Positions 9,368-19,400 of a DNA stretch of 64,000 nt are shown here, piece by piece. The position numbers were made by a program, and so were the translations under genes. The stretch is from positions 44,628 to 108,627 of the forward strand of contig CAZSSB010000006.1 of NCBI GenBank assembly GCA_964609245.1, read 5' to 3'. Within the stretch, counting starts at the first letter, position 1; each line of letters starts with the position of its first letter. This DNA comes from JAFGCY01 sp964609245 (lineage in GTDB: Bacteria; 4484-113; JAFGCY01). The notes beneath the pieces are model-generated. The model was not told the origin of the DNA and ran no database searches. It was given only the letters and a program-made list of their open reading frames with translations.

Positions 9368-10525
9368 GTGGCCAGCAGGCCGACCAGCCGGCGAAGAAAG
9401 TCCAGCGGCAAGCACGCTGCTCGCTCAGCGCGGCGCCGCCAGCTGATCGCCGTGCTGTACACGGAACGCCCGCCGCAGCGGCCGACGGTGCTCCGCGATA
9501 CGTCCGCCCCCTCTTCGGCGGCATCGGAGACAAGGCAGTTTCGCTTCAGCGCCGGCTGCAGCATCGAGCAGCCACCCGTCTGTCTGGGCACACTCACGTG
9601 CGAGGGCAAGCAGCCACCCGAGACGCCCGGTGAAGCGGCGGTGCAGCGAGGCCGTGGCGGGCAGCAGCAGGCTGAACGGCTGCTGATCGTCGCTCCGCTG
9701 GATGGCGAGACGGCCGAGATGCCGCATGTCCGTTTGACCGGGCTGCTCAAAGCCGCCACGCGCGCCGCCCTCGAAGCCGCCGGCGGTCAGCCCGGGCTGA
9801 TTCACTGGTGGCTGGGCTGCCGCCTGGCGCAGCGCGGCTATTTGACGCGCGCCCACTGGAAGGAGACCTGGCGCCGGCTGGGACTTCAGCGGCCGGAACT
9901 CGGCGAGCGGATCGAGCGCGTCGGGCCATATCTGGCCTGGCAGGAGTACCTTGAGCGCCGCCAGGCCGAGCTGCTCAAGGCCCTGACGCGCGGCAAGCGC
10001 AATCCGCTTCGCACCCAGCTCAGCACGCAGGACGTAGTGCGCCTGCTCAACCTGCCGGCGCCGGAGATCGCGGCCCGGGTTCTCGAGACTTTCGCCTCCG
10101 CCCAGCACTTGTCGGTGGAACGAAGCGCCGGCGAGCTGACGGTCAGGCTGGAAGGCGACCTCGCGCCACCGCCGCTGAGCGCGGAGGATGCCGCGCTCAT
10201 CGAGCAGATCACAGGGTCCTACGCCGCCGAGGCCGGCACCGCGCGCGCCGCGCTGGCGAAGCTCGATCCCGCGCGACAGCACGTAATTCACTGGCTGTTC
10301 GACGCCGGGCTGCTGGTCGAGGGTCCGGACGGCTATGTCTTCACCCGCGGCCAGCTGACGGACTACCGGCGGCGGCTGGGGCGCGAGGGGGCCGAGCTGG
10401 CCAATGTCAGCATCCGCGAACTGAAGGACCTGCTGGGCCTTAAGCGCCGGGCGGCCGAGGCGCTCTTCGCCTACCTCCATGCAACATACGGCGGCGATTC
10501 CGCGTCAGGCGGGAGTAGCAGATGA
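9368..10525 (+). CDS. SelB-like tandem winged-helix protein lacking the GTPase domain
   Basis: 385 residues from GTG 9368. The first ~115 residues are basic and low-complexity, with no GTPase motif. Residues about 190-375 read like the C-terminal winged helices of selenocysteine elongation factor SelB: NPLRTQLSTQDVVRLLNL, a Leu-rich helix pair, APPPLSAEDAALIEQI, HWLFDAGLLVEGPDGYVF, and IRELKDLLGLKRRAAEALFAYL (SelB: RDLLGTSRKYALPLLEYL). In SelB these bind the SECIS RNA. Here they stand alone, so the protein may be half of a split SelB or a repurposed nucleic-acid binder. Its stop overlaps the ATG of the following ABC ATPase (ATGA), implying coupled translation. The domain call is by eye. Confidence 0.6.
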   Translation: MASRPTSRRRKSSGKHAARSARRRQLIAVLYTERPPQRPTVLRDTSAPSSAASETRQFRFSAGCSIEQPPVCLGTLTCEGKQPPETPGEAAVQRGRGGQQQAERLLIVAPLDGETAEMPHVRLTGLLKAATRAALEAAGGQPGLIHWWLGCRLAQRGYLTRAHWKETWRRLGLQRPELGERIERVGPYLAWQEYLERRQAELLKALTRGKRNPLRTQLSTQDVVRLLNLPAPEIAARVLETFASAQHLSVERSAGELTVRLEGDLAPPPLSAEDAALIEQITGSYAAEAGTARAALAKLDPARQHVIHWLFDAGLLVEGPDGYVFTRGQLTDYRRRLGREGAELANVSIRELKDLLGLKRRAAEALFAYLHATYGGDSASGGSSR

Positions 10526-11514
10526 GCACTACGCCGCTACTCGAGGTGGACGGGCTGACCAAGTACTTCGCCGTCAAGGCCGGCGGCGAGGGCGGCGGCG
10601 GCGCGCGGCTGCGCGCGGTGCACAACGTCAGCTTCCGCCTCGCCGCGGCGCGCACCCTGGGCCTGGTCGGCGAAAGCGGCTGCGGCAAGAGCACCACCGG
10701 CCGCCTGGTGCTGAGGCTGATCGAGCCGAGCGCCGGGCGCATCATGCTCGGCGGTCGGGACATCACGCGGCTTGGCGGCGCGGCGCTCAAGCAGGCCCGG
10801 CGGCGGATGCAGATCATCTTCCAGGATCCCTTGAGCAGCCTCAATCCGCGGCTGACCATCGGCCGGGCCGTCGCCGAGCCGCTGGTCGTCCACGGGGTGC
10901 GCGCCGCCGAGCGGCGGTCGCGGATCGCGGAGCTGCTTGACGAGGTGGGCATCCCGCGCGATGCCGCCGGCCACTACCCCCACGAGTTCTCCGGCGGGCA
11001 GCGGCAGCGGATCGCGATCGCCCGCGCGCTGGCGCTGAGGCCGGAACTGATCGTCGCCGACGAGCCGGTCAGCGCACTCGATGCCTCGATCCAGTCCCAG
11101 ATTCTCAACCTGCTCGGCCGCCTGCAGCGCGACCACCACGTGGCGCTGCTGTTTATCAGCCACGACCTGGCGGTGGTACGCCACCTGTGCCATGACGTGG
11201 CCGTGATGTACCTGGGCGAGATCGTGGAAAGCGGACCGGTGGCGGCGGTCTACGAACGGGCGCGGCACCCGTACACCCAGGCGCTGCTCAGCGCGATTCC
11301 GCGCCCTGAGCCCGTGGCCAGCGAGGTTCAGCCGCTCGGCGGCCAGCTGCCCAGCGCCGTCGATCCGCCCGCGGGCTGCGCGTTCGCCTCGCGCTGCCCC
11401 CACGCGATGGAGCGGTGCCGCCGCGAGGAGCCGCCGGCGGTGGCGGTTGGAGAACACCACACCGCGCACTGCTGGCTGGCGGTGGCTCAGGCAACGGAGA
11501 TAGCGGGGTCGTGA
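10522..11514 (+). CDS. Oligopeptide/dipeptide ABC transporter ATPase (OppF/DppF type)
   Basis: 330 residues. Walker A GESGCGKST, Q-loop FQDPLSSLNPR, signature FSGGQRQR, Walker B ELIVADEP and H-loop SHDLAVV are intact. The C-terminus has the extension typical of oligopeptide importers (HPYTQALLSAIPRPEP, then a Cys-rich CAFASRCPHAMERC, which in this family is associated with an Fe-S cluster). It would energise peptide uptake, but no permease or binding protein is adjacent, so partners must lie elsewhere. Overlaps the upstream gene by 4 nt. Confidence 0.92.
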   Translation: MSTTPLLEVDGLTKYFAVKAGGEGGGGARLRAVHNVSFRLAAARTLGLVGESGCGKSTTGRLVLRLIEPSAGRIMLGGRDITRLGGAALKQARRRMQIIFQDPLSSLNPRLTIGRAVAEPLVVHGVRAAERRSRIAELLDEVGIPRDAAGHYPHEFSGGQRQRIAIARALALRPELIVADEPVSALDASIQSQILNLLGRLQRDHHVALLFISHDLAVVRHLCHDVAVMYLGEIVESGPVAAVYERARHPYTQALLSAIPRPEPVASEVQPLGGQLPSAVDPPAGCAFASRCPHAMERCRREEPPAVAVGEHHTAHCWLAVAQATEIAGS

Positions 11515-11515
11515 T

Positions 11516-11959
11516 ATGAAGCGCTCGATGATCCACGTGATAGTGCTGATCTACTGCCTGCTGGCCATCTTCTGGCTGCTGGCCCAGCTGGTGCTAGCCA
11601 TCGGCGAGCAGCGCGTGCTGAGCGATGAGGTGGCGATGCTGCAGAGCGACCTGGACGCGGCCGAGCAGCGCCGCTCCCACGCCGAGCGGGTGCTGACCGA
11701 GAGCCGCGCCGACCAGCGCGAGGGGCGCGCGACCAGGCCCGGCAATGAGGCGATCGTGGCCAGCGCGGAGGTGCAGGCGGCGCTGACCGCCCACGAGCAG
11801 GCAACCGCGCGCTACGATGAGCTAAGCGGCCTGCTGAACCGGGCCTCGGCACAGCTTGAGCGTCTGCGGCTGGGCTTCGTTCCGCTTGGAGTCGCGCTGC
11901 TGGTCCACGTCGCCCTCGGCCTGCTGATGCTGCCGCAGCGGCCCGCGGTGCGTAGCTGA
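11516..11959 (+). CDS. Membrane protein: helix, coiled coil, helix
   Basis: 147 residues, starting 1 nt after the ABC ATPase stop and therefore in its operon. Residues about 7-30 form a transmembrane helix; residues 35-115 are a charged heptad-like region (LQSDLDAAEQRRSHAERVLTE and a second stretch); residues about 118-137 form a second transmembrane helix. No family recognised. The hairpin layout with a soluble coiled coil suggests a structural or scaffold role, which is inference. Confidence 0.65.
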   Translation: MKRSMIHVIVLIYCLLAIFWLLAQLVLAIGEQRVLSDEVAMLQSDLDAAEQRRSHAERVLTESRADQREGRATRPGNEAIVASAEVQAALTAHEQATARYDELSGLLNRASAQLERLRLGFVPLGVALLVHVALGLLMLPQRPAVRS

Positions 11960-12895
11960 TCAGCGGGCCCTGATCGCGTCCAGATTCAGGATGGTGTCGC
12001 CGTCCGTGATCACCAGCTGGATGTCCTCGTTGAGCTTGTCGATCGCCAGCCAGTTCAGGTAGTTGGGGCTCATCTCCAGCTGCTCGTTGATGATCTCGAT
12101 TTCGGCAGCTTCCGCTTCGGCCCTGATGATCTTCTCTTCCTTCTCCTTCTCGGCCCGCTCCAGTATGTACTCCATGCGCTCCGCTTCCTGCTGGGCTTTT
12201 TTCTTGTCCTCGATCGCGGAGGCGACCATCGGCGGCAGCTCGATATTGCGAATCTGCACCTCCTGCAGCACGATGTAGTACTTCTCCAGCGCGGCCAGCA
12301 TCCGCTGCTCCAGGCTGCGCTCGATCTCCTCGCGCTTGGTGGAGAACGCCTCGGTGGCCTCGTGCCGCGCGAACTCGATGCGGATCGCCTCGCGCACGGT
12401 GGGGCGGATGATCTTGTCGATATACTCCGGGCCGATGTCAGCGTGCAGGTCGTTGATCTGCTGGTCGTCGAGCCGGAACTGCACCGTGATATCGAGGTCC
12501 ATCTTGAGCCCGTCGCTGGAGAGCACCTCGATCGAGTCCGCTCGCGGGACGTTGCCTTCCTGGACGACGCCGCTCATGGTGTAGACCTGGGTGCGCACGT
12601 CGTAGAGGATGCGCTCGTTGATCACCGGCAGTACGAAGCCGTAGCCGGGCACCACCGGCGTGCGGAAGCCGCGGGTCAGGAGGTTATAGACCACCATCCG
12701 CTCGCCGACGGGCACGGTCACGATACTGCTCGCCAGGAACAGCACCACGACCAGCAGGATGCCGACGCCCCAGCCCCGCTGGGTCATGCTGGCGATCTCC
12801 GCCCGGGTGAAGCCGCCCTGCTGCATCTTGCGCGCGTAGGCCGCGGCCAACGCGAAGACGATTACCAGCGCAACGATTGTGATTAAGCCTTGCAT
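11960..12895 (-). CDS. SPFH/prohibitin-family membrane protein
   Basis: 311 residues from ATG 12895, preceded by AGGTGG. Two hydrophobic segments at the N-terminus (about residues 4-22 and 44-63) are followed by the SPFH core (VPVGERMVVYNLLTRGFRTPVVPGYGFVLPVINERILYDVR) and a long charged coiled coil (KKKAQQEAERMEYILERAEK). Prohibitins form large ring-like membrane assemblies that organise lipid domains and modulate FtsH-type proteolysis. The stop abuts the convergent gene at 11959. A possible TAGTCT box lies near 12930. Confidence 0.88.
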   Translation of the reverse strand: MQGLITIVALVIVFALAAAYARKMQQGGFTRAEIASMTQRGWGVGILLVVVLFLASSIVTVPVGERMVVYNLLTRGFRTPVVPGYGFVLPVINERILYDVRTQVYTMSGVVQEGNVPRADSIEVLSSDGLKMDLDITVQFRLDDQQINDLHADIGPEYIDKIIRPTVREAIRIEFARHEATEAFSTKREEIERSLEQRMLAALEKYYIVLQEVQIRNIELPPMVASAIEDKKKAQQEAERMEYILERAEKEKEEKIIRAEAEAAEIEIINEQLEMSPNYLNWLAIDKLNEDIQLVITDGDTILNLDAIRAR

Positions 12896-12979
12896 CAAAG
12901 CACCACCTGTCTCGTTCGATGCCTAAGACTACCACGGCGGCCAATGCGCGCGCCTAACGGGAGCCGCCCTCAGACAGCC

Positions 12980-13900
12980 TCACAAGCACTGCGCCACGGC
13001 CTGGAGGGCTTCAAGGCCGTGCTCGGCGATCACCGTGCCTTGGAAGCGCTGCTCGAACTGCGGCGGCGTCATCGCCAGCACCTCGGCGGCGGTCAGGTCC
13101 AGGATGCCCGGGCGGGGGATAAGGCGCGGCTCGCGAGTGCTCAGCGGCGTGGCGTTATAGGGGCAGACCTGCTGGCACTCGTCGCAGCCGTAGAGCCAGC
13201 CCGCCAGCTTAGCGCCGGGCGCGGGCGCGCGCCTCTGGTGCTCGTTTAGGAAGCTGATGCAGCGGCTGGCATCGAGCACCCGCGGCTCCGTGAGCGCTCC
13301 CACCGGACAGGCGTCGACGCATAGCGTGCAGTCCCCACAGCCGTCGGAAAGCGGCTGATCGACGGGCAGCTGGGTGCTGGTCAGCAGGCAGCCGATCAGG
13401 AAGTAGCTGCCCAGCCGGTCATTCAGCACCATTGAGTGCTTGCCGCGCCAGCCGATGCCGGCGGCGACGGCCAGCGCTTTCTCGCTCAGCGGTGAAGTGT
13501 CGACCGTCGCCTTCCAACGGTGGCCCGCGATCCGCTCATCCAGCCAGCGGCCCAGCTGTTCCAGCCTGGGGCGGATCACCTCGTGGTAATCGTCGCCCCA
13601 GGCGTAGCGCGCCACCCTGGCGATCCCCGGCCGCGGCCAGTCCGGCGCCGCGGTGTAGTAGCTCTGCGCAACCACGATCACACTGGCGCACTCCGGCAGC
13701 AGCGAGCGCGGGTCATAGCGGCCTGCGATGTTGCGCGTCAGATAGGCCTTGTCGCCGGCATAGCCACGCCCTGCCCACTCCTGGTGGCGGGCGGCTTCAC
13801 CGGTCAGAGCCAGAGGCGCGGCGACCCCCAACGCGTCGAAGCCCAGGTGCCCGGCCTCATCCGCCAGCTCAGCCTTCAGTTGCTCTGGACTCAGCTCCAT
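12980..13900 (-). CDS. queG: Epoxyqueuosine reductase
   Basis: 306 residues. Two [4Fe-4S] motifs are visible: CGDCTLCVDACP (residues 188-199) and CDECQQVCP (239-247), with the further ligand-type Cys 214. The proposed catalytic Asp lies in ATVDTSPLSEKALAV (D134). QueG is a cobalamin-dependent enzyme that makes the last step of queuososine tRNA modification, reducing epoxyqueuosine to queuosine. The C-terminal HEAT-like extension of longer homologues is absent, as in many bacteria. It starts 5 nt after the cytochrome gene and shares its operon. Confidence 0.93.
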   Translation of the reverse strand: MELSPEQLKAELADEAGHLGFDALGVAAPLALTGEAARHQEWAGRGYAGDKAYLTRNIAGRYDPRSLLPECASVIVVAQSYYTAAPDWPRPGIARVARYAWGDDYHEVIRPRLEQLGRWLDERIAGHRWKATVDTSPLSEKALAVAAGIGWRGKHSMVLNDRLGSYFLIGCLLTSTQLPVDQPLSDGCGDCTLCVDACPVGALTEPRVLDASRCISFLNEHQRRAPAPGAKLAGWLYGCDECQQVCPYNATPLSTREPRLIPRPGILDLTAAEVLAMTPPQFEQRFQGTVIAEHGLEALQAVAQCL

Positions 13901-13905
13901 GCCCG

Positions 13906-14550
13906 TCAGTCGGCGGATGGAGGCTCCGCGGCGCCGCCTTCCTCCGGGGATTCGACCGGCGCATCCCCGCCGGGCTCGTCCTCGGCCGCCTGCTCGGCAT
14001 CCTCGCCCTGCCCCGGCAGCTCGTCGACCTCCACCACGATCGCCCCTTCCGGATCGGCCTCCAGGTCGTAGACGCCCAGCGTATCATCGCGCAGGTACTC
14101 ATAGACTCGCCTGGCGATCTGCTCCTCCTGCAGAAAGGAGTTCTCCTTGATCATCATCCGCTGCACCACCGGCGCCCAGTCCTCGCCGGTGTAGCGCGGG
14201 GACCACTCCGCGCTGCCGTAGTGCTCCCAGTCGAAGGCGTCTTTGAAGCCGCACTCGTGGCACCACACGCAGCGGTTCATCGTCAGCTCCTGATCCGAGA
14301 CGCCGATGCTGGGGTTCTGCAGCCCTTCGCGCGCCGCTTCGGGGTAAACCGCCGTGTCGCGGATGTCGAAGTCCGCCTCGTCACCCCACAGCCGGTTGGA
14401 GGCCACCAGGTAGGTGCCCTCCTCGTCCGTGGTGGCGGGCGGGGGCGGGCAGCCCGCGAGCAAACCCACTGCCACCACCAGCGCAATCCACGCCGCAACA
14501 CCAAACGTGGTCGGCCCCGGGCACGTCCTTCTATCCGAACTCGCTGCCAT
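13906..14550 (-). CDS. Monohaem cytochrome c lipoprotein
   Basis: 214 residues. Signal sequence with lipobox VGLLAGC (Cys 34). A haem-binding CXXCH motif is present as CVWCH (94-98). About 30 residues later, WAPVVQRMMIKENSFLQEEQIARRVYEYL supplies candidate axial Met 132/133 and the terminal helix of class I cytochromes c. The last 50 residues are Glu/Pro-rich. It is probably a membrane-anchored periplasmic electron carrier; its partner is unknown. A minus-strand TATAAT lies 12 nt upstream, divergent from the htrA-like gene. Confidence 0.75.
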   Translation of the reverse strand: MAASSDRRTCPGPTTFGVAAWIALVVAVGLLAGCPPPPATTDEEGTYLVASNRLWGDEADFDIRDTAVYPEAAREGLQNPSIGVSDQELTMNRCVWCHECGFKDAFDWEHYGSAEWSPRYTGEDWAPVVQRMMIKENSFLQEEQIARRVYEYLRDDTLGVYDLEADPEGAIVVEVDELPGQGEDAEQAAEDEPGGDAPVESPEEGGAAEPPSAD

Positions 14551-14562
14551 CGTCGTACCCCC

Positions 14563-14568
14563 ATTATA
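14563..14568 (-). promoter_or_regulatory. -10 box, cytochrome-queG operon
   Basis: TATAAT on the minus strand, 12 nt before ATG 14550; divergent from the box at 14617. Confidence 0.6.
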
Positions 14569-14616
14569 CGGACGGGCAGCAGATTAGCGGGTTCGGGCCG
14601 GCATGGTGCTGGCACG

Positions 14617-14622
14617 TATAAT
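14617..14622 (+). promoter_or_regulatory. -10 box of leaderless promoter, HtrA-like protease
   Basis: TATAAT, 8 nt before ATG 14631; no ribosome-binding site. Confidence 0.7.
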
Positions 14623-14630
14623 CTGAGCAT

Positions 14631-15857
14631 ATGCACGCAGCAAGGATCTGGAGTATCGTCGTTCTCGGATGCCTGGCCGGCGCGCTGGTCGGCTTCGGGC
14701 TCGGCAACCCGCCGGGCCAGCGGGCCGCCGCCAGCGCAGACCTGTTGGCAAACACCGGCACCGGCACGGAGCTGACCGGCTTCGCCACGCCCGCCGCCAG
14801 TCCCACGGCCACCGTCGCCGCCCAGACCGAGGCTGCCATCGGCGGCAGCTTCGTCACGGACGTCTATCAGGAGGTCAGCCCGGCGGTGGTGCACATCACC
14901 AACAAGTCGGTCTACGAGGCCTTCGACTTCTTCATGCGCCGCCACCAGTTCGAGACGGAGTCCACGGGCAGCGGCGTGATCGTCCGCGACACGGGCTATA
15001 TCCTGACCAACTACCACGTGATCGCCGACGCCCGGCAGATCGTGGTGGTGCTCAACGACGGGCGCGAGTTCCTGGATACGGAGATCGTCGGCGCCGATCC
15101 CGGTACCGATCTGGCGCTGCTCAAGGTCGAGCCCGAGGCGCCGCTGCCGACCGCCGCGCTGGGTGACAGCGACGCGATCAACGTCGGCGAATGGGTGGTC
15201 GCGATCGGCAACCCGCGCGGCTTGGACTGGACGGTCACCGCCGGCGTAATCAGCGCGCTGGGCCGCGAGGGTGTCAGCCAGACCGGCCAGACCATCAGCG
15301 GCCTGATCCAGACCGACGCCTCGATCAACCCCGGCAACTCCGGTGGTCCACTGCTTAACGCGCGCGGCGAGGTCATCGGTATCAACGAGATGATTGTCTC
15401 CCAGTCGGGCGGCAGCGAGGGAATCGGGCTGGCCATCCCGATCAACACCGCCAAGGAGGTGCTCGAGGATCTGGAGACCCACGGCCGCGTGATTCGCGCC
15501 TGGCTCGGGATTCGCATCGCCGAGCGAATCACCCCCTCGCTGGCGGCCTACTTCGATCTGCCCGTCGACTTCGGGTTCGCGGTCAAAAACGTGTTCGCCG
15601 GCAGTCCCGCGGATATCGGCGGGATCCAGTCGTATTACACGGATCGCCGCAACTTCCATTACGACATCATCACGCGCATCGGCAACGAGCGGCTCGACGA
15701 AGAGCGGGAGCTGCTGGACGTGATCCGCGGCCACGAACCGGGCGAGCGGATCGAGGTCGAGGTCTATCGAATAGTGGACGGCGAGTACTCTGTGAACACC
15801 ATGCAGATCGATCTCGCCGAACTGCCCGCCGACGCCCCGCTGATGGGTATCATCTAG
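14631..15857 (+). CDS. HtrA/DegP-family serine protease with PDZ domain
   Basis: 408 residues. One N-terminal transmembrane or signal segment (residues 5-25) and a low-complexity linker precede a trypsin-like domain with the full catalytic triad: His129 (ILTNYHVIADA), Asp160 (DPGTDLALLK) and Ser237 (NPGNSGGP). A single PDZ domain (about 295-395) carries an extra loop (QSYYTDRRNFHYD) between two of its strands. Such proteases degrade misfolded envelope proteins in the periplasm. Leaderless promoter upstream. Confidence 0.94.
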   Translation: MHAARIWSIVVLGCLAGALVGFGLGNPPGQRAAASADLLANTGTGTELTGFATPAASPTATVAAQTEAAIGGSFVTDVYQEVSPAVVHITNKSVYEAFDFFMRRHQFETESTGSGVIVRDTGYILTNYHVIADARQIVVVLNDGREFLDTEIVGADPGTDLALLKVEPEAPLPTAALGDSDAINVGEWVVAIGNPRGLDWTVTAGVISALGREGVSQTGQTISGLIQTDASINPGNSGGPLLNARGEVIGINEMIVSQSGGSEGIGLAIPINTAKEVLEDLETHGRVIRAWLGIRIAERITPSLAAYFDLPVDFGFAVKNVFAGSPADIGGIQSYYTDRRNFHYDIITRIGNERLDEERELLDVIRGHEPGERIEVEVYRIVDGEYSVNTMQIDLAELPADAPLMGII

Positions 15858-15986
15858 CGCGGGCGCGGGGCTTAAGACGCCGCTGCGCTCCGCCGATACA
15901 TAAAGGTGTGCCCTGGCGTGCAAAACGCGCGCCGCGGTGTTACAATTCAGTATCAATGCAGTCGCCTCATGGAGGAGGTATCGACA

Positions 15987-16385
15987 ATGCAGGACTACGT
16001 CTCGGGCGTTGCTCCCCTGGTTCGCGAGCGACCCCGTGCTGTACCCGAGCCCTCTCGACCTGAAGCTCGGCCTGCGCCGGCGCCTGTCATTCGTACTGAG
16101 GAGTCGTCACCGACCGGGCAGGTCAGTAGCGGGTCCACCGAAAGGGTTCAGGATCAGGTCTCCCGCGACGAGTTGGCGGAGATGCTGCGCAAGGTCAACC
16201 TGACGTTTGACCTGTTCGAGATCGCAGCGGAGTACTCGATCGAGGAAGAAGGCAAGCGAATCAGCATCATTGTGCGCAACACCCACACCGGCGAGATTCT
16301 CCGGCGGATTCCGCCCGGCGAATTCCTCGACAACCTGCGGGATATCCGGCAGGGGCTGGGCATGCACATCAATGCGAAGGTCTGA
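15987..16385 (+). CDS. flaG: FlaG-family flagellar protein
   Basis: 132 residues from ATG 15987, placed by the strong site GGAGGAGGT at 15971-15979. The N-terminal half is Pro/Glu/Ser-rich. The C-terminal half matches FlaG (LTFDLFEIAAEYSIEEEGKRISIIVRN, then TGEILRRIPPGEFLDNLRDI). FlaG affects filament length and usually neighbours fliD, which follows 61 nt downstream. A TACAAT box near 15940 would give a leader of about 40 nt. Confidence 0.85.
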   Translation: MQDYVSGVAPLVRERPRAVPEPSRPEARPAPAPVIRTEESSPTGQVSSGSTERVQDQVSRDELAEMLRKVNLTFDLFEIAAEYSIEEEGKRISIIVRNTHTGEILRRIPPGEFLDNLRDIRQGLGMHINAKV

Positions 16386-16446
16386 ACTGACCAGCGGCTT
16401 GCCGGCCTGACCTGTCCGCGCGTGGATCAGGCGTGGAGAGGGTCAT

Positions 16447-19400
16447 ATGTCGGTTCAATTTCTGGGGATAGCCAGCGGCACGGACTGGAACAGCTACATC
16501 GACTCGATGGTGCAGCTGCGCAGCGGGCCGATGGAGAAGCTCATCGAGCAGCGCGAGCGGCTGGAGTTCAACCGCTCGGTCACGAACACCGTCAACCAGC
16601 GGCTGCTGCAGTTCGACACCACGCTGTCCAATCTGCGCTTCGAGAGCACCTTCCTGTCGCGCACGGTGGAGAGCAGCGACAGCGGCTACGTCTCGGCCGT
16701 CGCCGAAGCGGGCGCTGCGCTGGGGGCCTACAACGTGATCGTCAACCGGCTGGCCCGGGCCAGCCGCGCCAGCTCCGGGCTCGACGGGCAGGTATTCAGC
16801 AAGGTCGCCGATCTCAGCCAGTCCCAAACGATCGGCATCAACAGCCTGGTGCCCTACGGCGACTTCCAGTCCGTGCGGGCGTCGGCCTCCACGCTGATCG
16901 CCGACACCCAGCAGGCCGGCCAGTTCGGCGCGGCGATCACCGCCGGCGACACCATCACCATCACGGGCCAGCTCAAGGACACCACCGCGGTGTCCGGCAC
17001 CTTCACCTTCGCCGGCGACGAGACGGATACGCTTGAGCGGCTGGCGACCACCATCGCCCAGGTGTTCCAGGGCGAGATCGGCGGCAGCGTCGGCAGCAAC
17101 GGCGAACTGGTCTTCATCGAGACCGACCCGTCGGTGGCGGGGGACGTCACCTTCAACACCACCATCCCGCCGCTGGATCTGCAGTTCAACGACGCCGACT
17201 ACTCCGGCTCCACCCTGACCTTCGGCATCGGCAACAACGTCGCCGGGGCCGGGGCCACCGCCCGGCGGCTGGTCCACACCGTCGCGTTCACCACCAGCGG
17301 CAGCCTTGAGCTCAATGACACCACCGATCTGGCGACGCTCGACCAGGTGACGGGCACGCTCGACAGCGGCGACATCATCCGCATTGCGGGCTACGAGACC
17401 AACGGCAGCTCGATCGCCCCCGTCGACTTCACCTACACCGGCGCGGCGGGGGGACAAACGATCGCCGACCTGATCACCTCGATCAGCGGCGCCTTCAGCT
17501 CGGCCACCGCCAGCTACCAGAACGGCCGCATCGTGCTGACCGCCGATGCCACCGGGCCCTCCAGCCTGGCGGTCTCGCTGGAGTTCATCGACCAGGGCTC
17601 GGCCACCGACTTCGAGCTGGATGACTTTGCGGTCGCCGAGACCGGACGCACGGCCAGCTCGCAGATGATCACCACCGGCAGCTTCACCGTCGAGGGCACC
17701 GGCGAGCACCTGCTCTCGACCACGGATGGCAAGGCGGGCAAGATCCGCGGCAACCTGACGCTGCCCGATCCCAGCAACACGCTGGGCAGCTTCGGCGTCA
17801 CCGAGTTCGACATGCTGGCGATCGACCCCGACGGCACCGCCGGCCCGCTGGGGCCCGTCACCATCACCGGTCTCAGCGAGTACTCCACGCTGCAGGATCT
17901 GGTCGACGTGATCAACGAGCAGGTGCCGACGGTCACGGCGCAGCTGGACTTCAACGGCACCAGCTACTTCTTCGAGCTGATGGGCAACCGCGGCGGCCAG
18001 GACATCCGCGTCTACGACGACGCCAGCGGCATCCTGCAGATTCTGGGAGCCGGCAACCCGACGGACATCGACACCGCCGTGCCGGACACCTACGCCACCT
18101 CGGCCACCACCGACAGCGACGATGTGACCTTCGTCGCCTGGTTCCGCCCCGACAGCGGCGGCCCGCTGCAACGTACCGTCTGGACCGGCGACGAGGGCGG
18201 CAGCATCGACACGCTGATCGGCGGAGTGGCGATCGTGGGCCTGGGCGGCGCGTTCAACGCCGGGACGGCCACGGTGGTGACGGCCAATAGCTCCGAGCTG
18301 AACACCGAGCAGGAGACCTACAGCTACCAGTTCGGCAGCAACGCGATCGTCACCGATCCGCCGGCCCACTTCCCGCCGCTGGATCCCAGCCTGTCGCTGG
18401 CGGAGGCCGGGTTCGCCACCACGCCCGAGAACGCGGCCGACAACCCGCTGTTCCACACCGATGGGTTCTTCACGATCAACGGCGTGCGCGTCAACGTCGG
18501 CGACGTCAACACCATGACCGTCAACGAGCTGCTGGGGGCGATCAACACCAGCGGCGCCGGCGTGAGCGCGTATTTCGACGCGGCCAACGGCCGGTTCTAT
18601 CTACGTAGCAACGACACCGGCCCGCAGAACATCACGCTGGGCGGCGGCGGCGACACCAGCAACTTCCTGACGATCGCCGGGCTGACGACCGACAGCGGGG
18701 CGGTGTTCTCCGCCGGACAGCAGAAGGGCTCCATCGACACCGACCTGCCCCTGGCCCAGAGCGGTTTCAACCAGACCGTCACCTCCGGCGTATTCACGAT
18801 CAACAACACCAAGATTACCGTTGACGCCGGCGTTGACACCCTTGAGGACCTGATCTCCAAGATCAACAACTCCGGCGCGGGCGTGATCGCCAGCTACGAC
18901 CCAGTCTCGGACAGCATCGCGCTGCAGCAGGACCTCGACCAGAATCCAACCGCCTATCGCATCTCGATCGGCGACGCCGCGGACACCAGCAACTTCCTCG
19001 AAGCCGCCCAGCTGACGCTCGATACCACGGTGCCGACTCAGATCGGTACTACGCGCCAGACGGCAGCGTTCAGCGTCAACGGCGTCAGCTACACGCGCAG
19101 CAGCAACTCCGTGGACGACGTGGTCGACAAGCTGACGCTGTCGCTGAACGCCGTGACCACGGGTCCGGTGACGCTGACCGTCTCCGCGGACACCGAGCGA
19201 ATCGAGGGCGCGATTATCGACTTCGTGGTCGACTACAACCAGACGCTGGAGCTGATCAACGGTCAACCGCTGAGCAAGGAGGAGCGCAAGTACACCGCCG
19301 AGCTGACGGACGAGGACGCGGACCAGATGACGCTGGACGAAATCGAAGAGTACTTGGTCCGCCGCGAGGAACTGATGGTCCGCGATTTCGTCTCGCGCGA

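Noticed and set aside
14283..15956. Minus-strand frame of 557 codons over the HtrA gene
   Set aside because: Antisense shadow typical of high-GC genes; the plus frame has the complete catalytic triad.
16369..18456. Minus-strand frame of 695 codons over fliD
   Set aside because: Antisense shadow; no domain seen and FliD is unambiguous on the plus strand.
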